Shown: piece after piece, positions 41,438 through 47,442 of the stretch
Position numbering within the stretch: the first letter of the stretch is position 1
Layout of the letters: each line of letters begins with the position of its first letter
DNA from: Sphingobium sp.
GTDB taxonomy: Bacteria; Pseudomonadota; Alphaproteobacteria; Sphingomonadales; Sphingomonadaceae
Reading direction: 5' to 3'
Assembly (NCBI RefSeq): GCF_003248505.1
Contig: NZ_QFOA01000019.1
Location: 1-47,442 of the forward strand
Length of the DNA stretch: 47,442 nt
Position numbers and translations under genes: made by a program
Notes under the pieces: model-generated
Databases searched by the model: none
The model's input: only the letters and a program-made list of their open reading frames with translations
What the model was told of the DNA's origin: nothing

Positions 41438-41950
41438 ATGACGAACGCCGGGCGCGACGAAGTTTCGCCCGGCGTTCGGCTTTTCCCTTATCATCGCGCC
41501 GTCGCGCCGATGATGTGGGTGCTCCTTTGCCTCGTCGGGATCGAGGCGGCCGTGACGCATGGCCTCATCGCGCTCTGGAACGGCAGAGTCGCCCTTGTTC
41601 TCTCAGCGATCAGCCTTGGCATCGCCCTGTGGCTGGTCCGCTTCATTCTGTCCTTCAAGACGCGTCCGGTTCGGTTGACGTCGCAGGAACTGATGTGGCC
41701 CGCCGGCCATCTGCGCGCGGTGGCGGTGCCCGTCACGCAAGTCCGGGCACGGTGCGAGGATTGGACACTGGCCGCGATCCGCAAAGAAGGTGCGTTCAAC
41801 GCAGCGCTGATCGCGCATCCCAACATCGTCCTTGAACTCGACCCCGCGGTGCAACAAGGGCGGAGAACAATCCGATATCTGGCGCACCGGCTCGACGATC
41901 CGCAGGCTTTCAACGCCGCGCTGGATGCTCTACTGGGCAGGCATGACTGA
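41438..41950 (+). CDS. Two-helix membrane protein of unknown function
   Basis: This 170-aa ORF encodes two membrane helices (MMWVLLCLVGIEAAVTHGLIALW and VALVLSAISLGIALWLVRFIL), then a soluble tail with TRPVRLTSQELMWPAGHLRAVAVP. Its first 16 codons contain the fba terminator hairpin. ATGs at 41510 and 41513, right before the first helix, are alternative starts downstream of the hairpin, which would give about 146 aa. Neither start has a good ribosome site. thiE overlaps its 3' end by eight bases. Confidence 0.6.
   Translation: MTNAGRDEVSPGVRLFPYHRAVAPMMWVLLCLVGIEAAVTHGLIALWNGRVALVLSAISLGIALWLVRFILSFKTRPVRLTSQELMWPAGHLRAVAVPVTQVRARCEDWTLAAIRKEGAFNAALIAHPNIVLELDPAVQQGRRTIRYLAHRLDDPQAFNAALDALLGRHD
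41443..41484 (+). terminator. Strong terminator of fba, inside the next ORF
   Basis: GAACGCCGGGCG (41443-41454) and CGCCCGGCGTTC (41466-41477) are a perfect 12-base inverted repeat around an 11-base loop, followed by GGCTTTT. It lies within the first codons of the ORF that starts at 41438, so it may limit or regulate that gene. Confidence 0.82.
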
Positions 41951-42647
41951 CTTCACCGACGAGGAACTGGCGCTCGACCCGCATTTCGCCGACCAGTTCG
42001 AACGGGGTTTTCGCCCCGCCTGCCAGCTCTACCTTATTTCGCCGCCCGCCATTGACGCGGCGTTCGCAGACCGGCTGCGCGCGGCGTTCGACGGCGGAGA
42101 TGTGTCGGCATTCCAGTTGCGGCTCAAGGGGCTGGATGACGATGCAGTGGCGCGAGCGGCCGAACCGTTGCAGCGGCTTTGCGCCGAGCGGGAGGTGGCA
42201 TTCATCGTCAACGACAGTGCCGCGGTGGCTCATCGCATCGGCGCGGACGGCGTGCATCTGGGGCAGGGCGATGGCGATCCCAGGGACGCGCGCAAGCTGT
42301 TGGGACCGAAAGTGCAGATCGGCGTCACCTGCCACGACAGCCGTCATCTGGCGATGGAGGCGGGGGAGGCTGGCGCGGACTATGTGGCGTTCGGCGCGTT
42401 CTTCCCGACGACCACGAAGGAAACGAGCCATCGGCCCGATCCGTCGATTTTGGGATGGTGGACGACGTTATTCGAACTGCCCTGCGTCGCGATCGGCGGG
42501 ATTAGCGCGAGCAACGCCGCGCCGCTGGTGGCGGCGGGAGCCGATTTCCTGGCGGTGAGCAGCGCGGTCTGGGCGCATCCCGAAGGCCCGGCGGCGGGCG
42601 TTGCGGCCTTTGCTCCGCTGCTGGCAGCAGGGCGGCAGACGGGTTGA
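41943..42647 (+). CDS. thiE: Thiamine phosphate synthase
   Basis: This 234-aa TIM-barrel enzyme joins the thiazole and pyrimidine halves of thiamine. Diagnostic segments are ISPPAIDAAFADRLRAAF, FQLRLKGLDDDA, FIVNDSAAVAHRIGADGVHLGQGD, IGVTCHDSRHLAMEAGEAGADYVAFGAFFPT and VAIGGISASNAAPLVAAGADFLAV. The start overlaps the upstream membrane gene at 41943-41950. A short N-terminal extension before the barrel is seen (to about residue 25). No TPP riboswitch was found upstream. Confidence 0.9.
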   Translation: MTDFTDEELALDPHFADQFERGFRPACQLYLISPPAIDAAFADRLRAAFDGGDVSAFQLRLKGLDDDAVARAAEPLQRLCAEREVAFIVNDSAAVAHRIGADGVHLGQGDGDPRDARKLLGPKVQIGVTCHDSRHLAMEAGEAGADYVAFGAFFPTTTKETSHRPDPSILGWWTTLFELPCVAIGGISASNAAPLVAAGADFLAVSSAVWAHPEGPAAGVAAFAPLLAAGRQTG

Positions 42648-42653
42648 GGCGCA

Positions 42654-42935
42654 TCAGTCGCCAGGCTGGCGGGCGCGGTTCGACAGGATCAGCGTTACGA
42701 TCCAGCCGATGACGGCGCATCCGCCGAGCCAGATGAGGAACGCGGCGGCGTCGCCCGCAAGAGCGCAGGCGATGCCAGGCGCAAGGACGGCGAGGGTGAG
42801 CATCCGGCGCACGGCGGCGGAATGCCCCGCCCCCATCAGCCTTTCGGTGCGGCGCCGCTTGGGATCGCCAAGGCTGAGCCACAGGATGAAGGCGGTCGAA
42901 ACAGCGAGTGCGACATAAGGGAGGCTGACCATCAT
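42654..42935 (-). CDS. DUF3325 membrane protein
   Basis: This 93-aa protein has three membrane helices: VSLPYVALAVSTAFILWLSLG, MLTLAVLAPGIACALAG and LIWLGGCAVIGWIVTLIL. Basic residues KRRRTERL follow the first helix. DUF3325 members sit in PepSY/TonB-receptor iron clusters and may act with the reductase. The start at 42935 gives an ATGA overlap (42932-42935) with the PepSY gene; a second ATG follows directly. Confidence 0.75.
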   Translation of the reverse strand: MMVSLPYVALAVSTAFILWLSLGDPKRRRTERLMGAGHSAAVRRMLTLAVLAPGIACALAGDAAAFLIWLGGCAVIGWIVTLILSNRARQPGD

Positions 42936-44509
42936 TCGGCTGCCTGAAGCGTCACGGCGTCGCGGCGACCGTAGGATTTCGAAAGCAGCGGTTGCAACGC
43001 CCACGCTCCCGCGACGATGAAGGCGAGATCGAGCGCAGGGATCACCGGCTGCGCAGCGGCAAGCGCTTCGCCCCATCCCGGCCCGCCTTCCAGCAGTCTC
43101 AGGATCGGCAGGACGAGGAAAAGGACGCCGGTGCCGAGCCTAAGGGCAAGGATGAGCTGTTCGGCGGTGGGCAGGATGATCCCGGCGAGGATCGCTAATG
43201 CGCAGCCGATGAGGAATCCGGCAGGCGTCCACCAGACCGCCTCGCCCAGCCGCATCGTCATGAGGAAGGCAGCAGCGGAGGTCGCCAGTGCGAAGGGAAG
43301 GCCGATACCGACGACGATGTTGCTCCGCTCCAGCCAGCCGAGCGAGCGCGCTTCGCCTTGCCGCCGCGCCAGCCAGAGCGTCATGCCGGTATAGGTGACG
43401 TAACACATGGCGAAGCCGAGGCCGAACCAGACAGCCTTGGACAGGATCCCCGCAAAATTGCCGAAATGCAGAGGCGACATGATGGCAGCCAGCGTGCCCC
43501 CTGCGGACGGTTTCGTGCCCACGAGCGGCTTTTCCTGCTCGAAGGCGGCGGTTGCGCCGTTGTAGAGCAGCGACATGGGTGCGATCGCGGCTTCGCGCGG
43601 GGGGTGATAGGTCGTCACCTTGGCGTCGGCACGCCCGAAATTCTCGATGGTGACGAAGGTCGGGATCGCGCCCGCGCGGGTTATGGCATCGCTGGCGATG
43701 CGGTCGAAATTGCCGATGGCGGCGGGGCGGGGATCGGGCTTGCCGGGATTGCCGTAAACCGCTTCCTGAAGCGCCTGCACATTGCCGCTAAACGCCGCCA
43801 TCGCCACCAGGGGCACGCCGACGGTGCCGAAGAAGGAGAAGAAGCTGCCGGTGAAGGCGAGGATGAAGGCGAAGGGCAGGCTCCATGTTCCGGCGACGCT
43901 ATGCCGGTCGCGATGGACGAGGACAGGGTTGCCCTTGCGCCGGAGGGTGAAGATATCCTTGAAAAGATGGCGGTGGATGAGAAGGCCGGATATCGCCGCG
44001 ACCAGCATCGACAGACCCAGAATGCCCGTCAGCAGCAGGCCCCATGGATTGGGGACGTGCAGGCGCACATGCGTGTCGACCAGGAAAGCGCTCAGTGCAT
44101 TGTCGTTGCGCGCGCCGTAGACGTCCTCGCTGGTGCCTTCCTGCCGGTGGATGGCCCGTCCGTCCTTGCCGATGACGTAGAAAATGCCGCGCGCGACGAG
44201 TTCGCCATGATCCATCTCGTGACGGTGGAAAAAGAAACCCATGTCGTGGTCGCCGACTTCGAACAGGTCGACGCCCTCATGATATTTCGCCGGGGTCTGC
44301 TCGCCCAAACGGCGCAGGGCAGCGCCTATGGGGCGTTCGAACGCGGACTGGGTGGCGACATGCCCTGCCGACCATGCCCCGATCTCCTCAGCGAAAACTG
44401 CGGCGGTGCCGGTCAGGACCACGGCATAAAGCAGCAGGCCGAGCAGGACGCCCGACCAGCCGTGCACGGCGACCATCGCCTTGGTCTCATCCTTTTGCAG
44501 ATGGATCAT
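42932..44509 (-). CDS. PepSY domain inner-membrane protein, iron reduction type
   Basis: This 525-aa protein has four or more membrane spans (WSGVLLGLLLYAVVLTGTAAVF, LLLTGILGLSMLVAAISGLLI, WSLPFAFILAFTGSFFSFFG, and others) with PepSY-type periplasmic loops between them (HEMDHGELVARGIFYVIGKDGRAIHRQEG). His residues next to helices may bind haem. Relatives reduce ferric siderophores at the cytoplasmic membrane. It lies between two small membrane genes, overlapping each by four bases, in the TonB-receptor operon. Confidence 0.8.
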   Translation of the reverse strand: MIHLQKDETKAMVAVHGWSGVLLGLLLYAVVLTGTAAVFAEEIGAWSAGHVATQSAFERPIGAALRRLGEQTPAKYHEGVDLFEVGDHDMGFFFHRHEMDHGELVARGIFYVIGKDGRAIHRQEGTSEDVYGARNDNALSAFLVDTHVRLHVPNPWGLLLTGILGLSMLVAAISGLLIHRHLFKDIFTLRRKGNPVLVHRDRHSVAGTWSLPFAFILAFTGSFFSFFGTVGVPLVAMAAFSGNVQALQEAVYGNPGKPDPRPAAIGNFDRIASDAITRAGAIPTFVTIENFGRADAKVTTYHPPREAAIAPMSLLYNGATAAFEQEKPLVGTKPSAGGTLAAIMSPLHFGNFAGILSKAVWFGLGFAMCYVTYTGMTLWLARRQGEARSLGWLERSNIVVGIGLPFALATSAAAFLMTMRLGEAVWWTPAGFLIGCALAILAGIILPTAEQLILALRLGTGVLFLVLPILRLLEGGPGWGEALAAAQPVIPALDLAFIVAGAWALQPLLSKSYGRRDAVTLQAAE

Positions 44510-44808
44510 CGGTGCGTCTCCTGCGCGGCGTCATGATCGAGCAGCCGGTTGGCGATCAGACCTGCGTGGACGATGAAGAGCGCAAAGGCAATGAACGCGA
44601 CGCGGCCCAGCCTCCGGTCGAGGCAGGCGTGAAAGAACAGCGCAGCCCAGATCAGCGGTGCGAGCACCAGCGGCAGGACCAGATTGTCGATCCCCGCAGC
44701 GCCGCCCGGAAGCCACAGCGCCATGCCCGCCATCATGACGAGCGCGACGATCACGGCACCCGGCCCGGCAAGCGCCACCCGCAACCATCTCTGTCCTGCG
44801 CCGGTCAT
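44506..44808 (-). CDS. Small membrane protein of the iron-uptake operon
   Basis: This 100-aa protein has three membrane helices (LAGPGAVIVALVMMAGMALWL, NLVLPLVLAPLIWAALFFHACL and VAFIAFALFIVHAGLIANRLL), the pattern of DUF3649-like genes in PepSY clusters. Start 44808 (MTGAGQRWL) is chosen because it is 13 bases from the receptor stop; a start at 44868 would overlap the receptor. It overlaps the PepSY gene by ATGA. Confidence 0.62.
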   Translation of the reverse strand: MTGAGQRWLRVALAGPGAVIVALVMMAGMALWLPGGAAGIDNLVLPLVLAPLIWAALFFHACLDRRLGRVAFIAFALFIVHAGLIANRLLDHDAAQETHR

Positions 44809-44821
44809 CCCGATCCTTCCG

Positions 44822-46984
44822 TCAATATCGCAGGCTGATGGTGCCGAGCACCGTGCGCGGTGCGCCATAATAGCCCTGATCGAAATTCAGCGCGGTCAGA
44901 TATTTGGCATTCGTCACGTTTTTGAGATTGACGCTCAGCTGCACCTGCTCCGTCAGCTTATAGCTGGCGAGAAGGTCGAGCAGCGCATATTTCGGCTGCG
45001 TGATGCGGATCGGGCGTTGCGTGGTGACCGACAACGCGCCCGGCTCCAGATAGATTTTCGTCTGATATTGGACCGCCGCGCCGAGCTTCAGCGCCGGGAG
45101 CGAGGGCGGCGAGTAAGTAAGGTTGAGGCGGCCGAGCTGGCGCGGAACGAAGGTGCGCACCGGGCGGTCGTCATCGCCGCGCACCCGCATGACGGTGTAG
45201 CCGCCCGTCGCCTGAAGCCCCGGCGCGATCATGCCCGCGAATTCGAATTCGACGCCCTGCGATTTGGCGTTGACGCCGCGATAGACGTTCTGGCCGATGC
45301 TGCTGTCGAACCCGGCGAGTTCCGCCGTATTCTTCTGTCGTGCCTGGAACAGGGCCATGCTGGCATTGAGGCGCCCGCCATACCATTCACCCTTGAGCCC
45401 TGCTTCCAGATTGTCGCCCTTGATCGGCGCGATCAGTTCGCGGGCCGCGGTGGTCTGCGTCTGCGGATTGAAGATGGTGGCGAAACTTGCATAGGCGCTG
45501 ACGCTGTCGGTCAGGTCGTAGGTCGCGCCGACGAACGGCAGGAACCGCGTCCAGTCGTAATTCTGGAGCGCGCCGTAGGAGAAGCCCTTGCTGGTTGCGT
45601 GAGTGACGTTTCCACCCAGCATGATCTTGAGCGGATCGACCGGGTTGAGGCGGACCAGGCCATAAGCGGTTTCGCGGCGCGTGTTGTAATTGCTGCTTGA
45701 AGCAGGGTCGCTGCTGTAGGTGGTGGGGAAATCGGGCAATGGGAAGCTGCCATCGTAAATCCGGTCGAGCGGCAGGACCACATTGATGCTACCGAAGTCA
45801 TAGCTCGATTGCTGAATATAGCGCTGGGCGCTGCGATTGACGCCGAACATGAGGTCGTGCTGGCGGCCGAACAGGCTGATCTTGCCCGCCACATAGCCGT
45901 CGATGGTCAGGTTGCGGGTCTGCGCCTTGAACGCGCCGGGATAGCTGCGGACATTTAACCCCTTGGGCGTTTCCGCCGGGTCGATCCCGTCGGGGAAGGC
46001 CGCGCTGGGGTTGTTATATACATAGAACAGCTTGTCATCTTCGCTGACGGCGCGGCGCACGACTGTCAGCTTGGCATGCCAGTCGTCGTTGAAATGATGG
46101 ACGAGATCACCGAAAATCTGACGGTCGATGACGTTCCATCCTGCCCAGTCCGTCCCGGTATTGGCCGAGCGTGGGAGGTCGATGCGGGTGCCGTCCGTGT
46201 AATAGAGCGGCAGCGCCCCCCATGTCGCGCCGCGGCTCTGATGGTCCTGATGCCCGTAGCCGAAGGTCAGCGTCGTCTGCGGCGTCAGGTCGGCTTCGAC
46301 GATGCCGTAGCCGGTCCAGCGGCGCAGGCCGTAACGGTCGAGATAGCTGTCCTCATCGAGATAGGCGCCGACCGCACGGGCGCGGACGCTCCCGTTGGAG
46401 GTCAGCGGCACGCTTACGTCCGCGTCGAGCCGCAGATGGTCGAACGAACCATATTGCGCGCTGCCGCTCGCCTGGAAGGTCTTGGTCGGACGCTTGCGGA
46501 TGAAGTTCACCACCGCTGACGGATTGCCGGTGGAGGACAGCAGGCCCGGCGCACCGCGCACGACGTCGATATGGTCGTAGATCGCGGTATCGATGGACCC
46601 TGTCTGCACCTCGAATGCGAAAGGCAGGCCGATGCCGTCAATCTGAAATGTCTGGATGTCGAAACCGCGCGCCGAATAATAGATGCGGTCGGTTTCCTGC
46701 GCCTGCACCTGAACGCCCGGCACGGTCTTGAGCAGGTCGTTGATGTCGTTAAGCTTGAAATCCTCGATCTGCGCGCGGGTGACGACGCTCACCGACTGGG
46801 GTGTTTCACGCTGCGACAGGGGGAAGCGCATCGTGGTGGTCTGCTTCTTCACCGCATAGTCATCGTCGCCCTCCGTACGCTGACCGGTCACGATGATCTC
46901 GCTGGGCGCGCTGCCATCGGCGGCAGCGTCGGGCATCATGTTCGTGGCGGTGGCGGCAACGAGCATGGGCAGCAGAACAGGCAT
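44822..46984 (-). CDS. TonB-dependent siderophore receptor
   Basis: This 720-aa outer-membrane receptor has a short signal (MPVLLPMLVAATATNMMPDAAA), a TonB box region near SEIIVTGQRT, a plug domain (RETPQSVSVVTRAQIEDFKLNDINDLLKTVPGVQVQ, then DHIDVVRGAPGLLSSTGNPSAVVNFIRKRP), and a beta-barrel ending LNFDQGYYGAPRTVLGTISLRY with the terminal aromatic needed for insertion. The RGAPGLL-x-x-x-G-NPSA segment is the ferric-siderophore receptor (FpvA/FhuE-like) signature. It heads the operon with the PepSY genes. A Fur-box-like palindrome lies 52 bases upstream. Confidence 0.92.
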   Translation of the reverse strand: MPVLLPMLVAATATNMMPDAAADGSAPSEIIVTGQRTEGDDDYAVKKQTTTMRFPLSQRETPQSVSVVTRAQIEDFKLNDINDLLKTVPGVQVQAQETDRIYYSARGFDIQTFQIDGIGLPFAFEVQTGSIDTAIYDHIDVVRGAPGLLSSTGNPSAVVNFIRKRPTKTFQASGSAQYGSFDHLRLDADVSVPLTSNGSVRARAVGAYLDEDSYLDRYGLRRWTGYGIVEADLTPQTTLTFGYGHQDHQSRGATWGALPLYYTDGTRIDLPRSANTGTDWAGWNVIDRQIFGDLVHHFNDDWHAKLTVVRRAVSEDDKLFYVYNNPSAAFPDGIDPAETPKGLNVRSYPGAFKAQTRNLTIDGYVAGKISLFGRQHDLMFGVNRSAQRYIQQSSYDFGSINVVLPLDRIYDGSFPLPDFPTTYSSDPASSSNYNTRRETAYGLVRLNPVDPLKIMLGGNVTHATSKGFSYGALQNYDWTRFLPFVGATYDLTDSVSAYASFATIFNPQTQTTAARELIAPIKGDNLEAGLKGEWYGGRLNASMALFQARQKNTAELAGFDSSIGQNVYRGVNAKSQGVEFEFAGMIAPGLQATGGYTVMRVRGDDDRPVRTFVPRQLGRLNLTYSPPSLPALKLGAAVQYQTKIYLEPGALSVTTQRPIRITQPKYALLDLLASYKLTEQVQLSVNLKNVTNAKYLTALNFDQGYYGAPRTVLGTISLRY

Positions 46985-47035
46985 ATCGATGAGTCCCTTT
47001 GATTTGGGCCGTCTCTAGCCATGCCGGAATCGATA

Positions 47036-47050
47036 TGCAAGTCATTAGCA
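47036..47050. promoter_or_regulatory. Fur-box-like palindrome of the iron operon
   Basis: TGCAAGT-C-ATTAGCA is a 7-1-7 inverted repeat with five of seven pairs, 52 bases upstream of the receptor start. It resembles the Fur consensus half-site TGATAAT. Position and gene content fit iron-repressed control. Confidence 0.6.
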
Positions 47051-47082
47051 ATAGCACCCTTTGGGGTCAGCATGCCATGCAC

Positions 47083-47112
47083 TAAAAATCCGCGTCGGAC
47101 ATGCCGGCGCGG
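47083..47112 (-). terminator. Terminator of the tRNA-Lys-like gene
   Basis: On the minus strand CCGCGCCGG and CCGACGCGG form a stem with eight of nine pairs and a five-base loop (plus 47090-47098 and 47104-47112). It is followed by ATTTTTA. It lies 28 bases past the tRNA-like 3' end. Confidence 0.68.
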
Positions 47113-47139
47113 AGCGATTTCGATATTGGAAAGGGGGAA

Positions 47140-47221
47140 TGGTGGACGCACTAGGGCTCGAACCTAGGACCCGCTGATTAAGAGCTGAAATCAGAGGGTC
47201 CTTACGCTTCCGTATGCGTCC
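47140..47221 (-). tRNA. Rearranged tRNA-Lys(CTT)-like gene, likely non-functional
   Basis: The 3' half on the minus strand is a normal tRNA-Lys(CTT): loop CTCTTAA, then ATCAGC and GGGTCC, T-arm CTAGG TTCGAGC CCTAG, acceptor TGCGTCC and encoded CCA. The first nine bases GGACGCATA are also tRNA-Lys-like, and the acceptor pairs perfectly. Between them, instead of a D-arm and anticodon 5' stem, lies unrelated sequence in which AGGACCC-T-CTGATT is the inverse of the downstream AATCAG-C-GGGTCCT. A long hairpin replaces the cloverleaf core, so decoding is doubtful. An element attachment site is an alternative reading of this locus. Confidence 0.6.
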
Positions 47222-47257
47222 AACAACGGCAGAAATCTGCGATTCATTGTCCGCATT

Positions 47258-47272
47258 GTTCTTGAAATGTTC
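47258..47272. promoter_or_regulatory. LexA box upstream of the integrase start
   Basis: GTTC at 47258-47261 and GTTC at 47269-47272 are separated by exactly seven bases, the alphaproteobacterial LexA operator. It lies 43 bases before the integrase ATG and 37 bases from the tRNA-like 5' end, so SOS control of the integrase is likely. Confidence 0.75.
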
Positions 47273-47292
47273 GCCAGTATCCACTACAAAAA

Positions 47293-47307
47293 GCTACCTA
47301 AGGTAGC
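47293..47307. promoter_or_regulatory. Perfect 7-1-7 palindrome before the integrase
   Basis: GCTACCT-A-AGGTAGC is a perfect inverted repeat ending eight bases before the integrase ATG and adjoining its ribosome site (CAGG). It could be an operator or recombinase arm site, or a hairpin that lowers translation. Confidence 0.5.
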
Positions 47308-47315
47308 AGGATCAT

Positions 47316-47423
47316 ATGGCGAACAAAGTTGGTTTGACAGATGCTCGGATCGCAGGATTGAAAGCGCCTGCAAGCGGGCAAATTGAGGTCGCTGATGGCA
47401 TCGTGACCGGCCTGAGGTGTTGA
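47316..47423 (+). pseudogene. Truncated tyrosine recombinase (integrase) gene
   Basis: The first 34 residues match the N-terminus of DUF4102-type phage and island integrases: LTDARIAGLKAPASGQIEVADG, then GLR. The frame hits TGA at 47421, directly after the conserved D-G-x-x-x-G-L-R, where V or another residue would follow. The remaining bases (GCCGCTGAGCAGTGACC) look like an IS end, so an insertion rather than a point mutation probably broke the gene. The catalytic part would lie outside the window. Confidence 0.75.
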
Positions 47424-47442
47424 TTGCCGCTGAGCAGTGACC

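Noticed and set aside
42600..42660. Search for a thiamine riboswitch near thiE
   Set aside because: thiE overlaps the upstream gene and no TPP riboswitch core sequence (CUGAGA) with its partner arm was seen upstream.

Overview
The window looks like an alphaproteobacterial chromosome segment, most likely from a sphingomonad (Sphingobium/Sphingomonas type). The signs are high G+C, a LexA box of the GTTC-N7-GTTC type, an imuA-imuB-dnaE2 cassette, a DUF2842/5-FCL/6S RNA/ZapA cluster and a tkt-gap-pgk-class I fba glycolytic run. No 16S rRNA is present, so the genus is an inference. Both ends run into insertion-sequence-like ends, so the window may be one contig bounded by repeats.

Bases 1-6450 are accessory. 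A tandem array resembling an IS21-family end cuts into the 3' remnant of an ORF that overlaps a VirB1/TrbN-type lytic transglycosylase, which suggests a broken conjugation locus. It is followed by genes of defence-island character: a TIR-like protein, a UPF0489 (arginase-like) enzyme, a 59-aa protein translationally coupled to an ADP-ribosyltransferase-like protein, an AlbA_2/Schlafen-type protein and an IHF-beta paralogue.

Bases 6934-8902 carry the glutathione-dependent formaldehyde detoxification pair (frmA-fghA). Bases 9016-14428 carry the SOS-controlled mutagenesis cassette (LexA box, imuA, imuB, dnaE2). After a convergent methyltransferase and a small DEDD exonuclease comes a minus-strand run of eight genes (26334 down to 15654): Tat-signal TldD, TldE, DUF4159, MoxR ATPase, DUF58, BatA-like, DUF4175 and a large membrane protein. 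The last five are close-packed, four of them with ATGA overlaps. This looks like a MoxR/VWA-type envelope system paired with an exported TldD/E protease pair, and it is the best candidate for a poorly described system.

Bases 26604-36000 hold a small membrane protein, tRNA-Pro(CGG), a JAB/RadC-like protein without its metal ligands, thyA, a branched-chain keto acid dehydrogenase operon (E1 alpha, E1 beta, E2), an AI-2E transporter, two identical tRNA-Asp genes, DUF2842, 5-formyl-THF cyclo-ligase, a 6S RNA and zapA. Bases 36138-42647 hold tkt, gap, pgk, fba, a membrane protein and thiE. Bases 42654-46984 are an iron-uptake operon (TonB receptor, small membrane protein, PepSY protein, DUF3325) behind a Fur-box-like palindrome.

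The right end holds a rearranged tRNA-Lys-like gene with its own terminator, a second LexA box and the start of a tyrosine recombinase gene cut off after 35 codons. This is the edge of a mobile element that appears to be under SOS control.
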